A stretch of 64,000 bases of DNA from NCBI GenBank assembly GCA_045538555.1, contig JAZSRP010000049.1, positions 124,001-188,000 of the forward strand. The letters are read 5' to 3'. This stretch comes from Coliplasma sp045538555. GTDB taxonomy: Bacteria > Bacillota > Clostridia > Oscillospirales > CAG-382. Position 1 is the first letter of the stretch. Each line of letters opens with the position of its first letter. Made by a program: the position numbers and the translations under genes. The notes beneath the pieces are model-generated. The model was not told where the DNA came from and searched no databases. It saw only the letters and a list, made by a program, of their open reading frames with translations. Below, piece by piece: positions 1 to 8,334 of this stretch.

Positions 1-275
1 TTGAACCGCTGGACAAGGAAGCATTGATCCGTATTCTCAAGGAACCCAAAAATGCTCTTGTAAAGCAGTACCAAAAGCTTTTTGCGCTTGACGGAGTGGA
101 GCTTGTGTTTGAAGATGATGCCATTGAGGCCATTGCGGAAAAGGCCGTTGAGCTAAAGAGCGGTGCCCGCGGACTTCGATCCATTGCTGAGGGGCTGATG
201 ACGGAGTTTATGTATGAAATTCCGTCTGACAAGAGCAAAAAACGCCTTGTTATCACTCGAGATATGATTGCCTGA
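1..275 (+). CDS. clpX: ClpX, ATP-dependent Clp protease ATP-binding subunit (C-terminal fragment)
   Basis: Only the last ~91 codons are present; the gene begins before the window. The frame opens at base 3 and reads through to TGA at 273-275. The fragment carries the typical ClpX C-terminal small domain: the EPKNALVKQYQKLF stretch followed by the sensor-2 region KSGARGLRSI, whose GAR arginine contacts nucleotide in this AAA+ family. ClpX unfolds substrates and feeds them to ClpP in the cytoplasm. No terminator is visible before the next gene 58 bases on, so read-through is possible. Identification rests on strong recognisable motifs; the zinc-binding and Walker regions lie outside the window. 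Confidence 0.93.
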   Translation, partial: EPLDKEALIRILKEPKNALVKQYQKLFALDGVELVFEDDAIEAIAEKAVELKSGARGLRSIAEGLMTEFMYEIPSDKSKKRLVITRDMIA

Positions 276-333
276 GCCGTTACGGACGGGCTTATGGCAA
301 AAAAATATTACACAGTCCGAAAAAGGAGAAAAA

Positions 334-1227
334 ATGACAGCAATCATTCTTGCCGCAGGACTTGGCAGCCGTTACGGCGGACTCAAGCAGATAGACCCTG
401 TGGGCAAACATGGTGAGTTTATTATTGACTATTCGGTTTATGACTGCATCAGGGCCGGCTTTGACAGAGTGGTTTTTATTATCAAGGAGGAGCATCTTGA
501 GTCCTTTGAGGAGACCATCGGAGCCCGTGTCGGCGACAGAATAAAAATCGAGTATGCATTCCAAAATCCCGAGGATCTTCCCGACGGATTTTCTCTCCCC
601 GCAGACCGCACAAAACCCTGGGGAACTGCTCATGCGCTGCGTTCCTGCCGAAATATCGTTCACGACAGTTTTGTTATTTTCAACGCTGATGATTTTTATG
701 GCTACGAGACTTTCAAAAATATGCATGACAGTCTCTCGCAGGTCAACTCCAAGCTTTATACAATGCCCGGCTACCTTTTGTCAAATACCCTTTCTGAGAA
801 CGGCCATGTGGCAAGAGGCGTATGCGTGACAGAAAACGGTATGGTCAAGGGCATAAGAGAACTCAAGCAGATCATGCGTGTTGACGGTGTCACAAAATAT
901 TGTGAGAACGACGTGTGGAGCGAGATCGATGAGAATTCTCCCGTGTCCATGAATTTCTGGGGCTTCACTCCCGATATTTTTGGATATGTTGAGGAGGGCT
1001 TTGCCGATTTTCTCCGCAGCCCCGATATCGATTTGACAAAAGAAGAGTATTATATTCCCAACGTCATTGACACCGGTGTGAGAGCAGGGGATTTTGAGGT
1101 AAAGGTCGTGGAGACAAACGCCCGCTGGATGGGTGTTACATACAGCAGCGACAAGCCGCTGTTCCTTGAGTTTTTGCAATCAAAAATCGATTGCGGCGAG
1201 TACCCCGAAAACCTCTGGGGAAATTAA
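334..1227 (+). CDS. Sugar-phosphate nucleotidyltransferase family protein
   Basis: 297 residues with the start at 334 after an AAGGAG site; an upstream in-frame codon at 268 overlaps clpX and has no ribosome site. The N-terminus has the nucleotidyltransferase signature LAAGLGSRYGGLKQ (residues ~5-18), and IFNADDFYG (~residues 113-121) supplies the metal-binding aspartates of the GT-A fold. Such enzymes join a sugar-1-phosphate to an NTP to make an NDP-sugar. The exact sugar and nucleotide cannot be read from the sequence; it is not a canonical GalU or RfbA. It is monocistronic, ended by the terminator directly downstream. Family assignment is sure, substrate unknown. Confidence 0.82.
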   Translation: MTAIILAAGLGSRYGGLKQIDPVGKHGEFIIDYSVYDCIRAGFDRVVFIIKEEHLESFEETIGARVGDRIKIEYAFQNPEDLPDGFSLPADRTKPWGTAHALRSCRNIVHDSFVIFNADDFYGYETFKNMHDSLSQVNSKLYTMPGYLLSNTLSENGHVARGVCVTENGMVKGIRELKQIMRVDGVTKYCENDVWSEIDENSPVSMNFWGFTPDIFGYVEEGFADFLRSPDIDLTKEEYYIPNVIDTGVRAGDFEVKVVETNARWMGVTYSSDKPLFLEFLQSKIDCGEYPENLWGN

Positions 1228-1242
1228 ATAATCAAAGAAATA

Positions 1243-1274
1243 CCGCCCGATACGGATTCGGGCGGCATTTTTTT
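1243..1274 (+). terminator. Rho-independent terminator after the nucleotidyltransferase gene
   Basis: An 8-bp stem CCGCCCGA/TCGGGCGG with a 7-base loop (1243-1265) is followed by a run of seven T (1268-1274). It lies in the convergent gap with the DUF4317 gene. Confidence 0.85.
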
Positions 1275-2400
1275 ATTGATTTATGTTGATGTTGATTCCG
1301 TTGACTCTGATGTCGCCCTCGGCGCGGATAAGAATGTATTTTGTGCCGTCGATAACCCTTGTTTCCAAAAGATCGCTCTTGTCGGGAGCAACCTTGACGG
1401 ATACGTCCGGAGTGTCAAGAGAGAATTTTTTTGTATCCACAATATTTTGCGGACATATACGGGCGCCTTCACCAAATTCTTTTTCAAAGCTTTCGCCCAT
1501 CTTTTCGGCGTTTTCCTTGCACATTCCCGAGGAATGGAAAAGTGTTACCACGTCATTCTTTTGAAACGTGAGGGGTTCATCCTCTTTGTTTGCCTTGTGG
1601 TCCTCCAGCAGATCGTGTATCTGTCCCTGCACGTTTTGTATCAGCTCCAAACCGCATTCTTCTCCGGAAACCGTGTTGAGCATGGCAGAAAACGCCTCGG
1701 TTTGCTCTTTGGCGGGACGTGGGATAGGTGTCTTGAAAAGTGCGTCAACAAGGTCGGAATGATTGTTTTCTACGCTCTGAGTGTAGTATAGAGCGGAGTA
1801 AATATCTGCGGTTCTGCCGGTGAATGCGGGAAACGTAAAACCGCAAACGGGACTGCATACGATGGAGTCGCGCAGGATGCTTCTGAACTTATTTTCGTGT
1901 ACGTAATAGGAGAGAGCGGGCTTTGCTGATTTTATGGGACAGACGGCGCAGACGATGTAAGAAAACATCTCGGTAGATTCTTCTTTCTCGCCATCCTCGC
2001 TGTATGAAAAAACATCGTATTTGTCATTGGCAAGAAGTATAAGGTACGCTGATTCTACGTCAACGCTGTCGATGACTTTTTTAAAAAAAGCGTTTGCCGA
2101 ATCATTGTCAGAAAGAGAAGAATCCCGCAAGGAGGTCAAAAGCTTGTGCTCAACTCCCTCAAGCACCTGATCGTTGGAGAAAGAAATATCAATGAGGTTG
2201 CGTCCGATGCCTCCCGACAGTGTTTTTCTCAAAACTGCCAGCAGCTCCTCCGCCTCGCCCTCCGTGATCATTCCCAGCATCTGGTCAAACTGTGAGATGA
2301 TCTCCTTTTTTTCATTGACACAGCAGCCGCGGATACGTCCGATATTGTTTTTTTCCGGGCGAAATCTTCTGCGAATCTCTGCAATTTCTCTCTCGTTCAT
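1273..2400 (-). CDS. DUF4317 family protein
   Basis: 375 residues when started at 2400, where AGGAGG lies 6 bases upstream; the longer frame to 2550 has no ribosome site. The N-terminus MNEREIAEIRRRFRPEKNNI and the following CC motif fit the DUF4317 family, common in Clostridia and of unknown function. There is no signal peptide or membrane segment, so the protein is probably cytoplasmic. The C-terminus ends in a short beta-rich strand (DIRVNGININ). It stands alone and converges on the nucleotidyltransferase gene. No catalytic motif is recognised and no function is claimed. Confidence 0.75.
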   Translation of the reverse strand: MNEREIAEIRRRFRPEKNNIGRIRGCCVNEKKEIISQFDQMLGMITEGEAEELLAVLRKTLSGGIGRNLIDISFSNDQVLEGVEHKLLTSLRDSSLSDNDSANAFFKKVIDSVDVESAYLILLANDKYDVFSYSEDGEKEESTEMFSYIVCAVCPIKSAKPALSYYVHENKFRSILRDSIVCSPVCGFTFPAFTGRTADIYSALYYTQSVENNHSDLVDALFKTPIPRPAKEQTEAFSAMLNTVSGEECGLELIQNVQGQIHDLLEDHKANKEDEPLTFQKNDVVTLFHSSGMCKENAEKMGESFEKEFGEGARICPQNIVDTKKFSLDTPDVSVKVAPDKSDLLETRVIDGTKYILIRAEGDIRVNGINININQ

Positions 2401-2571
2401 GATACCCTCCTGTAAAAAAGTGATTTTGTATGTTTGAAATCTAATATACCGCTTTTTTCCTTTCGTGTCAAGAACGACGGTGGAAAGAAATTTTTGTTTT
2501 CCGGTGTTGAAAATGCACAAAGAAAGTATAGACAAAGGAGAAAAAAACATTATGAAAAATCAAATCATTTC

Positions 2572-2601
2572 TTGACTAAATATGTATATATATGGTATAC
2601 T
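2572..2601 (+). promoter_or_regulatory. Sigma-A-type promoter of the purine operon
   Basis: TTGACT (2572-2577), an 18-base spacer and TATACT (2596-2601). The predicted start near 2608 puts the riboswitch at the very 5' end of the transcript. Confidence 0.75.
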
Positions 2602-2608
2602 TGATTGT

Positions 2609-2680
2609 GTCTTTCGTGACTGGCGGAAACAGTGGTCGACCACAGGGGAGCGGAGGACAAATATGCCGACCGCCTGGGCA
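2609..2680 (+). promoter_or_regulatory. ZTP/ZMP riboswitch (pfl motif) upstream of purE
   Basis: The conserved blocks of the pfl/ZTP aptamer appear in order: CGTGACTGGCGGAAACAG, a P2 hairpin GTGGTCGACCAC, AGGGGAGCGGAGG, a short variable linker, and the 3' block CCGACCGCCTGGGCA that forms P3 and the pseudoknot. This aptamer class binds the purine intermediate ZMP (AICAR ribotide) and its triphosphate and controls purine and one-carbon genes. The 3' end of the aptamer (GCA, 2678-2680) is shared with the 5' arm of the following terminator. Ligand binding should therefore block terminator formation and switch the operon on when ZMP accumulates for lack of 10-formyl-THF. Confidence 0.9.
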
Positions 2681-2719
2681 GTTCTATTTTGCACACAATG
2701 GGATAGGACTGCTTTTTTT
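2678..2719 (+). terminator. Riboswitch-controlled intrinsic terminator
   Basis: GCAGTTCTAT (2678-2687) pairs with ATAGGACTGC (2703-2712) over 10 bp with one G-U, followed by seven T (2713-2719). Its 5' arm overlaps the end of the ZTP aptamer, giving mutually exclusive folds. Confidence 0.88.
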
Positions 2720-2744
2720 CATTCAAACGGACAGGAGAAAAACA

Positions 2745-3245
2745 ATGAGCAAAAAAGTTGCAATTATTATGGGAAGCGACAGTGATCTTCCCGTTGTTGA
2801 AAAGGCAATCAAAACCCTTTCTGATTTTTCCGTGCCCTGTGAGGTGCATGTTTTTTCAGCACACAGAACACCCGCTGAGGCAAGGGAGTTTGCTGTCACG
2901 GCAAGAGCCAACGGATTTGGCGTAATTATCTGCGCGGCGGGAAAAGCGGCGCATCTGGCAGGCGCATTTGCCGCCGGAACAACCATCCCCGTGATCGGCA
3001 TTCCCATAAAATCATCAAATCTTGACGGCATTGATGCATTGCTTTCCACCGTGATGATGCCCTCGGGGATTCCCGTGGCAACAGTTGCGATAGACGGATC
3101 TGTCAATGCCGCTTTGCTTGCAATCCAGATACTTTCCGTTTCTGATGAGAATCTGGCAAAAAAACTTGATGATCACCGTGCCGCCGCATCAAAAAAAGTG
3201 CTGGAAAAGAATGCGGAGATCACAAAAAAATACAGCACAGTATAA
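2745..3245 (+). CDS. purE: PurE, N5-carboxyaminoimidazole ribonucleotide mutase / AIR carboxylase
   Basis: 166 residues; start at 2745 after AGGAG, downstream of the riboswitch terminator. The N-terminal GSDSDLPV loop and SAHRTP motif are the PurE active-site signatures, followed by AAGKAAHLAG where many class I enzymes have AGGAAHLPG. The enzyme makes CAIR in the sixth step of de novo purine synthesis. No purK lies in this operon, so the enzyme may use N5-CAIR made by a distant PurK, or CO2 directly; sequence alone does not settle that. It is the first gene of an eight-gene purine operon. Confidence 0.93.
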   Translation: MSKKVAIIMGSDSDLPVVEKAIKTLSDFSVPCEVHVFSAHRTPAEAREFAVTARANGFGVIICAAGKAAHLAGAFAAGTTIPVIGIPIKSSNLDGIDALLSTVMMPSGIPVATVAIDGSVNAALLAIQILSVSDENLAKKLDDHRAAASKKVLEKNAEITKKYSTV

Positions 3246-3308
3246 TTTATTAAACAAAAAATCTGCCCATTAAGGGTATGTCTTATATATTTTTTTGGAG
3301 TAATTGTT

Positions 3309-4739
3309 ATGAGAAAAATTAACGAAGAATGCGGAGTATTTGGGATCTTTTCTCCCACCCGTGACATGCTTGCCGATGACGTGTATTACGGTCTTTTTGC
3401 TCTCCAGCACAGAGGTCAGGAGAGCTGTGGGATCTCAGTCAATGATGACGGTGTTTTTACCACCTACAAAAACAGAGGCATAGTCAATGATGTTTTTACC
3501 CGTGAGCGCCTTGATTCCCTTGGCATGGGAAACATCGCAGTGGGACACGTGCGCTATGCTTCCAGCGGCACGGAGGGGAATGAAAATTCCCAGCCCACGG
3601 TCATCAACCATATAAAGGGCAGGATGGCAATAGCCCACAATGGTAATATAGTCAATTCATACAAGCTTCGTGAGGAGTTGGAGCTATGCGGATCCATTTT
3701 CCACACCTCCTCCGATACAGAAGTCATTGCTTATCTCATCACAAAAGAGCGTCTGGTGGCGCCTTCGATCGAGGAAGCGCTCAACCGTGCCATGAGCAGG
3801 ATCGAGGGTGCGTTTTCGTTGGTTCTTATGTCACCCACAAAGCTTATTGCTGCAAGAGACGAGATGGGATTTCATCCTCTTTGTATGGGAATGACAGAGA
3901 ACGGATCATATGTGTTTGCATCGGAAACCTGTGCTCTTGATGCGGCAAACGCAAGGTTTTTGAGAGATCTTGAGCCGGGCGAGATAGTTGTTGTGGATAA
4001 AAACGGGATCAGAAGCATCAAGGACCATTGCAACAAAAAGCCAAAAAAACTTTGTGTTTTTGAGTATATTTACTTTGCACGTCCCGATTCTGTGGTTGAC
4101 GGATGCTCGGTGCACAATGCCCGTCTCCGCGCAGGGGAGTTTTTGGCAGTGGATTCGCCCGTTGATGCAGACGTGGTCATAGGTGTTCCCGATTCGGGAA
4201 TCGATGCCGCTATCGGCTACGCAAGAAGATCCGGAATCCCATACGGACTTGGATTTATCAAAAACAAATACATTGGCCGCACCTTTATTGCTCCCAACCA
4301 GAAGTATCGTGAAAACCGTGTCAGGATCAAGCTCAACCCCATTTCCGATACGGTAAAAGGTAAGCGTGTTGTGCTGATCGACGATTCCATCGTCAGGGGA
4401 ACCACCAGCGCACGTATCGTCAAGCTTTTGCGAGAAGCAGGTGCCACAGAGGTTCATATGAGAGTTTCTGCACCTCCTTTTACAGATCCCTGTTATTACG
4501 GCACGGATATCGACTCAAAAGAGGTGCTTATTGCCAACAACCACACCGTGGCAGAAATTGCTGAAATCGTGGGAGTGGATTCGCTGGCATATCTCAGCTA
4601 CCAACGTCTTGACGAGGTGGCAGCTCCCAACGGAGGATGCATCTGCACCTCCTGCTTTGACGGAAAATACCCCACTTCCGTTCCTTCACACAACAAAAAA
4701 TACAGATACGATAAAAAGATTTCGGAAAGCGAGGAATAA
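3309..4739 (+). CDS. purF: PurF, amidophosphoribosyltransferase
   Basis: 476 residues with GGAG upstream of 3309. It catalyses the committed step, PRPP plus glutamine to phosphoribosylamine. The N-terminal Ntn-hydrolase domain starts after a seven-residue propeptide, so Cys8 (ECGVFGIF) should become the catalytic N-terminus after self-cleavage. The C-terminal phosphoribosyltransferase domain has the PRPP loop VVLIDDSIVRGTTS. A late cluster GGCICTSCF fits the cysteines of the B. subtilis-type enzyme that carries a structural 4Fe-4S cluster and is oxygen-sensitive. It is followed after 2 bases by purM. Confidence 0.97.
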   Translation: MRKINEECGVFGIFSPTRDMLADDVYYGLFALQHRGQESCGISVNDDGVFTTYKNRGIVNDVFTRERLDSLGMGNIAVGHVRYASSGTEGNENSQPTVINHIKGRMAIAHNGNIVNSYKLREELELCGSIFHTSSDTEVIAYLITKERLVAPSIEEALNRAMSRIEGAFSLVLMSPTKLIAARDEMGFHPLCMGMTENGSYVFASETCALDAANARFLRDLEPGEIVVVDKNGIRSIKDHCNKKPKKLCVFEYIYFARPDSVVDGCSVHNARLRAGEFLAVDSPVDADVVIGVPDSGIDAAIGYARRSGIPYGLGFIKNKYIGRTFIAPNQKYRENRVRIKLNPISDTVKGKRVVLIDDSIVRGTTSARIVKLLREAGATEVHMRVSAPPFTDPCYYGTDIDSKEVLIANNHTVAEIAEIVGVDSLAYLSYQRLDEVAAPNGGCICTSCFDGKYPTSVPSHNKKYRYDKKISESEE

Positions 4740-4741
4740 AA

Positions 4742-5752
4742 ATGAAAAGTCACAGCAACAGCTACAAAGAAGCAGGCGTTGATATAACAGCCGGCTACAA
4801 AGCGGTGGAGCTGATGAAGCAGCACATTGCACGCACTGTTACCGACGGAGTGGTTTCGGGTATCGGCGGATTTGGCGGACTGTTTGAACTGGATGTTACC
4901 GATATGCCCCATCCCGTATTGGTGAGCGGCACCGACGGCGTTGGCACAAAACTCAAGCTCGCTTTTCGAACAGGCAAGCATGATACGGTAGGCATCGACT
5001 GCGTGGCAATGTGTGTCAACGACATTGTTTGCTGCGGCGCAAAGCCCTTGTTCTTCCTTGATTACATTGCACTTGGAAAAAACGTTCCCGAGCGTGTGGC
5101 TGAGATCGTTTCCGGTGTGGCAAATGGCTGCGTTATGGCGGGTTGCGCTCTTATCGGCGGCGAGACTGCAGAGATGCCGGGCTTTTATCCCGTTGACGAG
5201 TATGATATTGCGGGATTCTCCGTAGGCGCAGTGGACAAATCAAAAATTATTGACAACTCAGCCATAAAAGAAGGAGACGCTATTATTGCAATTCCATCCA
5301 GCGGCGTTCATTCCAACGGTTTTTCACTTGTGCGCAAGGTATTTGACATTGAAAATTGCACCGATACCGAGTTGATGCTGTCTCTTTTGACTCCCACCCG
5401 GATCTACGTAAAGCCCGTTCTTGCGCTGATAAAAGAGGTTCCTGTCAAGGGTATCTCACACATTACAGGCGGCGGATTCTATGAGAATATTCCGCGTTCT
5501 ATCCCCAAGGGATTGAGCGCAAAGATCAGCCGTGGCTCCATCCGTGTGCTCCCGATCTTTGAAAGGATCGCAAGAGAAGGCGGAATTGATGAGAGGGATA
5601 TGTTCAACACATTCAACATGGGTGTTGGTATGAGTGTTATTGTTCCTGCAGAATATGCAGACCGTGCACTTGATGTTCTCAAGGCCAACGGTGAGGATGC
5701 ATACTTTATCGGTGAGATTGTCAAGTCCGACGAGGGTGTTATTATATGCTAA
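4742..5752 (+). CDS. purM: PurM, phosphoribosylformylglycinamidine cyclo-ligase (AIR synthetase)
   Basis: 336 residues, close to the usual ~340. It closes the imidazole ring (FGAM + ATP to AIR). Recognisable features are the early SYKEAGVDITAGYKAVELMK, the glycine-rich SGTDGVGTKLKLAF, and GGETAEMPGFY, all typical of the PurM/PurL superfamily ATP-binding fold. It begins 2 bases after purF and its last 7 bases overlap purN, indicating translational coupling. Confidence 0.97.
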   Translation: MKSHSNSYKEAGVDITAGYKAVELMKQHIARTVTDGVVSGIGGFGGLFELDVTDMPHPVLVSGTDGVGTKLKLAFRTGKHDTVGIDCVAMCVNDIVCCGAKPLFFLDYIALGKNVPERVAEIVSGVANGCVMAGCALIGGETAEMPGFYPVDEYDIAGFSVGAVDKSKIIDNSAIKEGDAIIAIPSSGVHSNGFSLVRKVFDIENCTDTELMLSLLTPTRIYVKPVLALIKEVPVKGISHITGGGFYENIPRSIPKGLSAKISRGSIRVLPIFERIAREGGIDERDMFNTFNMGVGMSVIVPAEYADRALDVLKANGEDAYFIGEIVKSDEGVIIC

Positions 5753-6357
5753 AAGCACGGATAGCAGTACTTGTGTCGGGCGGAGGCACAAACCTTCAGG
5801 CACTTATCGACGCGCAGAACAGCGGGATCATCAAAAACGGAGAAATCGTGGCTGTCATATCCTCAAAACCGGATGTGTACGCCCTGACCCGTGCGGAAAA
5901 GGCGGGTATACCGTCATATGTAGTTTCCAAAAAAGGGAGCACGCAACCGGAGTTTGAAAAAGGAATTGTTAAAATTTTGGACTCCACCGGGGCAGAGCTG
6001 ATCATACTGGCAGGATTTATGTCCATTTTGTCAGCCGAATTTACAAAAAAATATGAGAAGCGGATCATCAACGTGCATCCGTCCCTTATACCGTCTTTTT
6101 GCGGAGAGGGATATTATGGGCTTCGTGTACATGAGGCGGCGCTGAAATACGGTGTCAAGGTTACGGGAGCCACCGTTCATTACGTGAACGAAATTCCCGA
6201 CGGCGGAGAGATAATTCTCCAAAAATCAGTATATATTGCCCGAGGCGAAACTGCAGAATCACTGCAAAAAAAGGTGATGCGTGAGGCGGAGTGGAAGATA
6301 CTGCCCCGTGCCGCCGAGACTGTTTCAAAAAGAATCATCAAGGAGAGAAAGAAATGA
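5746..6357 (+). CDS. purN: PurN, phosphoribosylglycinamide formyltransferase (folate-dependent)
   Basis: 203 residues. The glycine-rich SGGGTNLQALID near the N-terminus binds the phosphate of GAR, and INVHPSLIPSFCGEG (~residues 104-118) holds the catalytic histidine. It transfers formyl from 10-formyl-THF to GAR, the step most directly coupled to the folate state sensed by the riboswitch. It overlaps purM upstream, and its stop overlaps the purO start in an ATGA arrangement. Confidence 0.96.
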   Translation: MLKARIAVLVSGGGTNLQALIDAQNSGIIKNGEIVAVISSKPDVYALTRAEKAGIPSYVVSKKGSTQPEFEKGIVKILDSTGAELIILAGFMSILSAEFTKKYEKRIINVHPSLIPSFCGEGYYGLRVHEAALKYGVKVTGATVHYVNEIPDGGEIILQKSVYIARGETAESLQKKVMREAEWKILPRAAETVSKRIIKERKK

Positions 6358-7079
6358 ACGTATACGAAAACGGAAATATTCTCGATATTCTCAAAAACAA
6401 TACTTATCCCGGCAGAGGCATTATTATCGGAACAAGTGCCGACGGACAGTATGCCGTTACCGCATATTTTATTATGGGCAGGAGCGAGAACAGCCGCAAC
6501 CGGGTTTTTGTTCCTGAGGAGAATGCAGTGACCATCTATCCTTTTGATGAGTCAAAGGTGACGGATCCTTCGCTCATAATTTACTCTCCTCTGCGCAGGT
6601 ATGAAAACAAGCTGATCATCACCAACGGTGATCAGACAGATACCGTATACGATGGACTCAAGGAGGGCAAGACCTTTGCTCATTCGCTGAAAAGCCGTGA
6701 GTTTGAGCCGGACGCACCCAACTTTACGCCCAGAATCTCAGGTATGCTCACCTTTGACAATGGCGGGTTTGAGTATGAGATGAGCATTCTCAAGAGTGCC
6801 GATGAGCAGGGAAATGCCTGCAACAGATATCATTTTGAGTATTCTCCCATCGCAGGTGTGGGCCATTTTATTCATACCTACAACTGTGACGGAAACCCCA
6901 TCCCTACGTTTACGGGCGAGCCTGAGAGAATCGCCATCGGCAACGATGACATCAATTCGTTTGCTGTGGCTTTGTGGGAAAATCTCAACCCAAACAACAA
7001 GGTTTCACTTCTTGTGAATTACACCAAGCTTGAAGACAACAGTGAAAAAACGGTTATTATCAACCGCCACGTAAAATAA
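6354..7079 (+). CDS. purO: IMP cyclohydrolase, PurO type
   Basis: 241 residues, started at 6354 inside the ATGA overlap with purN. The opening NTYPGRGIIIGTSADGQYAV and the later RISGMLTF and NRYHFEYSPIAGVGHFIHTY segments fit the PurO/IMP_cyclohyd family first defined in archaea. The enzyme closes FAICAR to IMP, the last step, normally done by the N-terminal half of bifunctional PurH. Its place immediately before a free-standing AICAR formyltransferase shows that the two PurH activities are split here. The family call is based on remembered motifs plus context. Confidence 0.85.
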   Translation: MNVYENGNILDILKNNTYPGRGIIIGTSADGQYAVTAYFIMGRSENSRNRVFVPEENAVTIYPFDESKVTDPSLIIYSPLRRYENKLIITNGDQTDTVYDGLKEGKTFAHSLKSREFEPDAPNFTPRISGMLTFDNGGFEYEMSILKSADEQGNACNRYHFEYSPIAGVGHFIHTYNCDGNPIPTFTGEPERIAIGNDDINSFAVALWENLNPNNKVSLLVNYTKLEDNSEKTVIINRHVK

Positions 7080-7097
7080 GATCGGAGGTATTCAAAC

Positions 7098-8282
7098 ATG
7101 AAAGATTTTACACTCAAATACGGATGTAATCCCAACCAGACTCCCGCAAAGATATATATGAGAGACGGATCCGATCTTCCGATTGAGATTTTGGGCGGCA
7201 GGCCCGGCTACATCAACTTTCTTGACGCTTTCAACTCCTGGCAGTTGGTTAAAGAGATAAAAGAAGCAACCGGCATGGATGCCGCAACCTCTTTCAAGCA
7301 TGTCAGCCCTACCTCCGCCGCTGTTGGAAAAATACTGAGCCCCGATCTCAAAAAAGCAACGTTTGTTGACGACATTCCCGGACTTGACGAGTCACCTATG
7401 GCATGTGCCTACGCAAGAGCAAGGGGTACAGACAGGATGAGCTCATTTGGCGACTGGATCGCACTTTCAGGAACTTGTGACGCTACCACAGCACTGCTTA
7501 TCAAACGTGAGGTATCGGATGGTATCATCGCTCCGGACTTTACTGATGAGGCGCTGGAGATTCTCAAAACAAAGCGCAAGGGCAACTACAATATCGTAAA
7601 GATCGATCCTTCATACGTTCCTGAGCTCACAGAGACAAAGCAGGTGTTTGGTATCACCTTTGAGCAGGGAAGAAACAACGTTGCGATCACCCGTGATATG
7701 CTCAACAATATCGTTACTGCCAATAAGAACCTGCCCGAGAGCGCTGTGACAGACCTTATCATCTCGCTTATCACTCTCAAATATACTCAGTCAAACTCTG
7801 TCTGCTTTGCTGTTGACGGACAGGCAATCGGTGTGGGTGCAGGACAGCAGTCCCGTATCCACTGCACCCGTCTTGCGGGCAACAAGGCGGATATCTGGCA
7901 TCTGAGACAGAGCAAGCAGGTGTTGGAGCTTCCGTTCCTTGAAACAGTGGGCAGACCTGACCGTGACAACGCCATTGATATTTATATTTCCGATCAGTGG
8001 GAAGAGCTTTTGGCAGACGGCGAGTGGCAGAAATGGTTTTCCCGCAGACCCGATCCGTTTACAAAACAGGAGCAGAAGAAATATTTGTCCGGCATCAAGG
8101 GCGTATCCCTTGGTTCGGACGCATTCTTCCCATTTGGAGACAATATCGAGCGTGCGGCATTGAGCGGAGTTTCATACGTAGCGCAGCCCGGCGGCTCCGT
8201 GAGAGACGACAACGTTATCTCTGCTTGCGATAAGCATGATATGGTGATGTGCTTCACCGGCACAAGATTGTTCCACCATTGA
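7098..8282 (+). CDS. Stand-alone AICAR formyltransferase (PurH C-terminal-domain type)
   Basis: 394 residues, start at 7098 with GGAGG. The protein starts directly in the transformylase fold (LKYGCNPNQTPAKIY) and ends in PGGSVRDDNVISACDKHDMVMCFTGTRLFHH split over the usual PurH C-terminus; SFKHVSPTSAAVG contains the Lys-His pair used in catalysis. There is no MGS-like IMP cyclohydrolase domain. It converts AICAR (ZMP) to FAICAR with 10-formyl-THF, so it consumes the riboswitch ligand. It follows purO after 18 bases. Confidence 0.93.
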   Translation: MKDFTLKYGCNPNQTPAKIYMRDGSDLPIEILGGRPGYINFLDAFNSWQLVKEIKEATGMDAATSFKHVSPTSAAVGKILSPDLKKATFVDDIPGLDESPMACAYARARGTDRMSSFGDWIALSGTCDATTALLIKREVSDGIIAPDFTDEALEILKTKRKGNYNIVKIDPSYVPELTETKQVFGITFEQGRNNVAITRDMLNNIVTANKNLPESAVTDLIISLITLKYTQSNSVCFAVDGQAIGVGAGQQSRIHCTRLAGNKADIWHLRQSKQVLELPFLETVGRPDRDNAIDIYISDQWEELLADGEWQKWFSRRPDPFTKQEQKKYLSGIKGVSLGSDAFFPFGDNIERAALSGVSYVAQPGGSVRDDNVISACDKHDMVMCFTGTRLFHH

Positions 8283-8334
8283 TGTAGATTTTGAGATTGT
8301 TCAAAAAATATAAAGAATTTTTGGGTGCATGATT

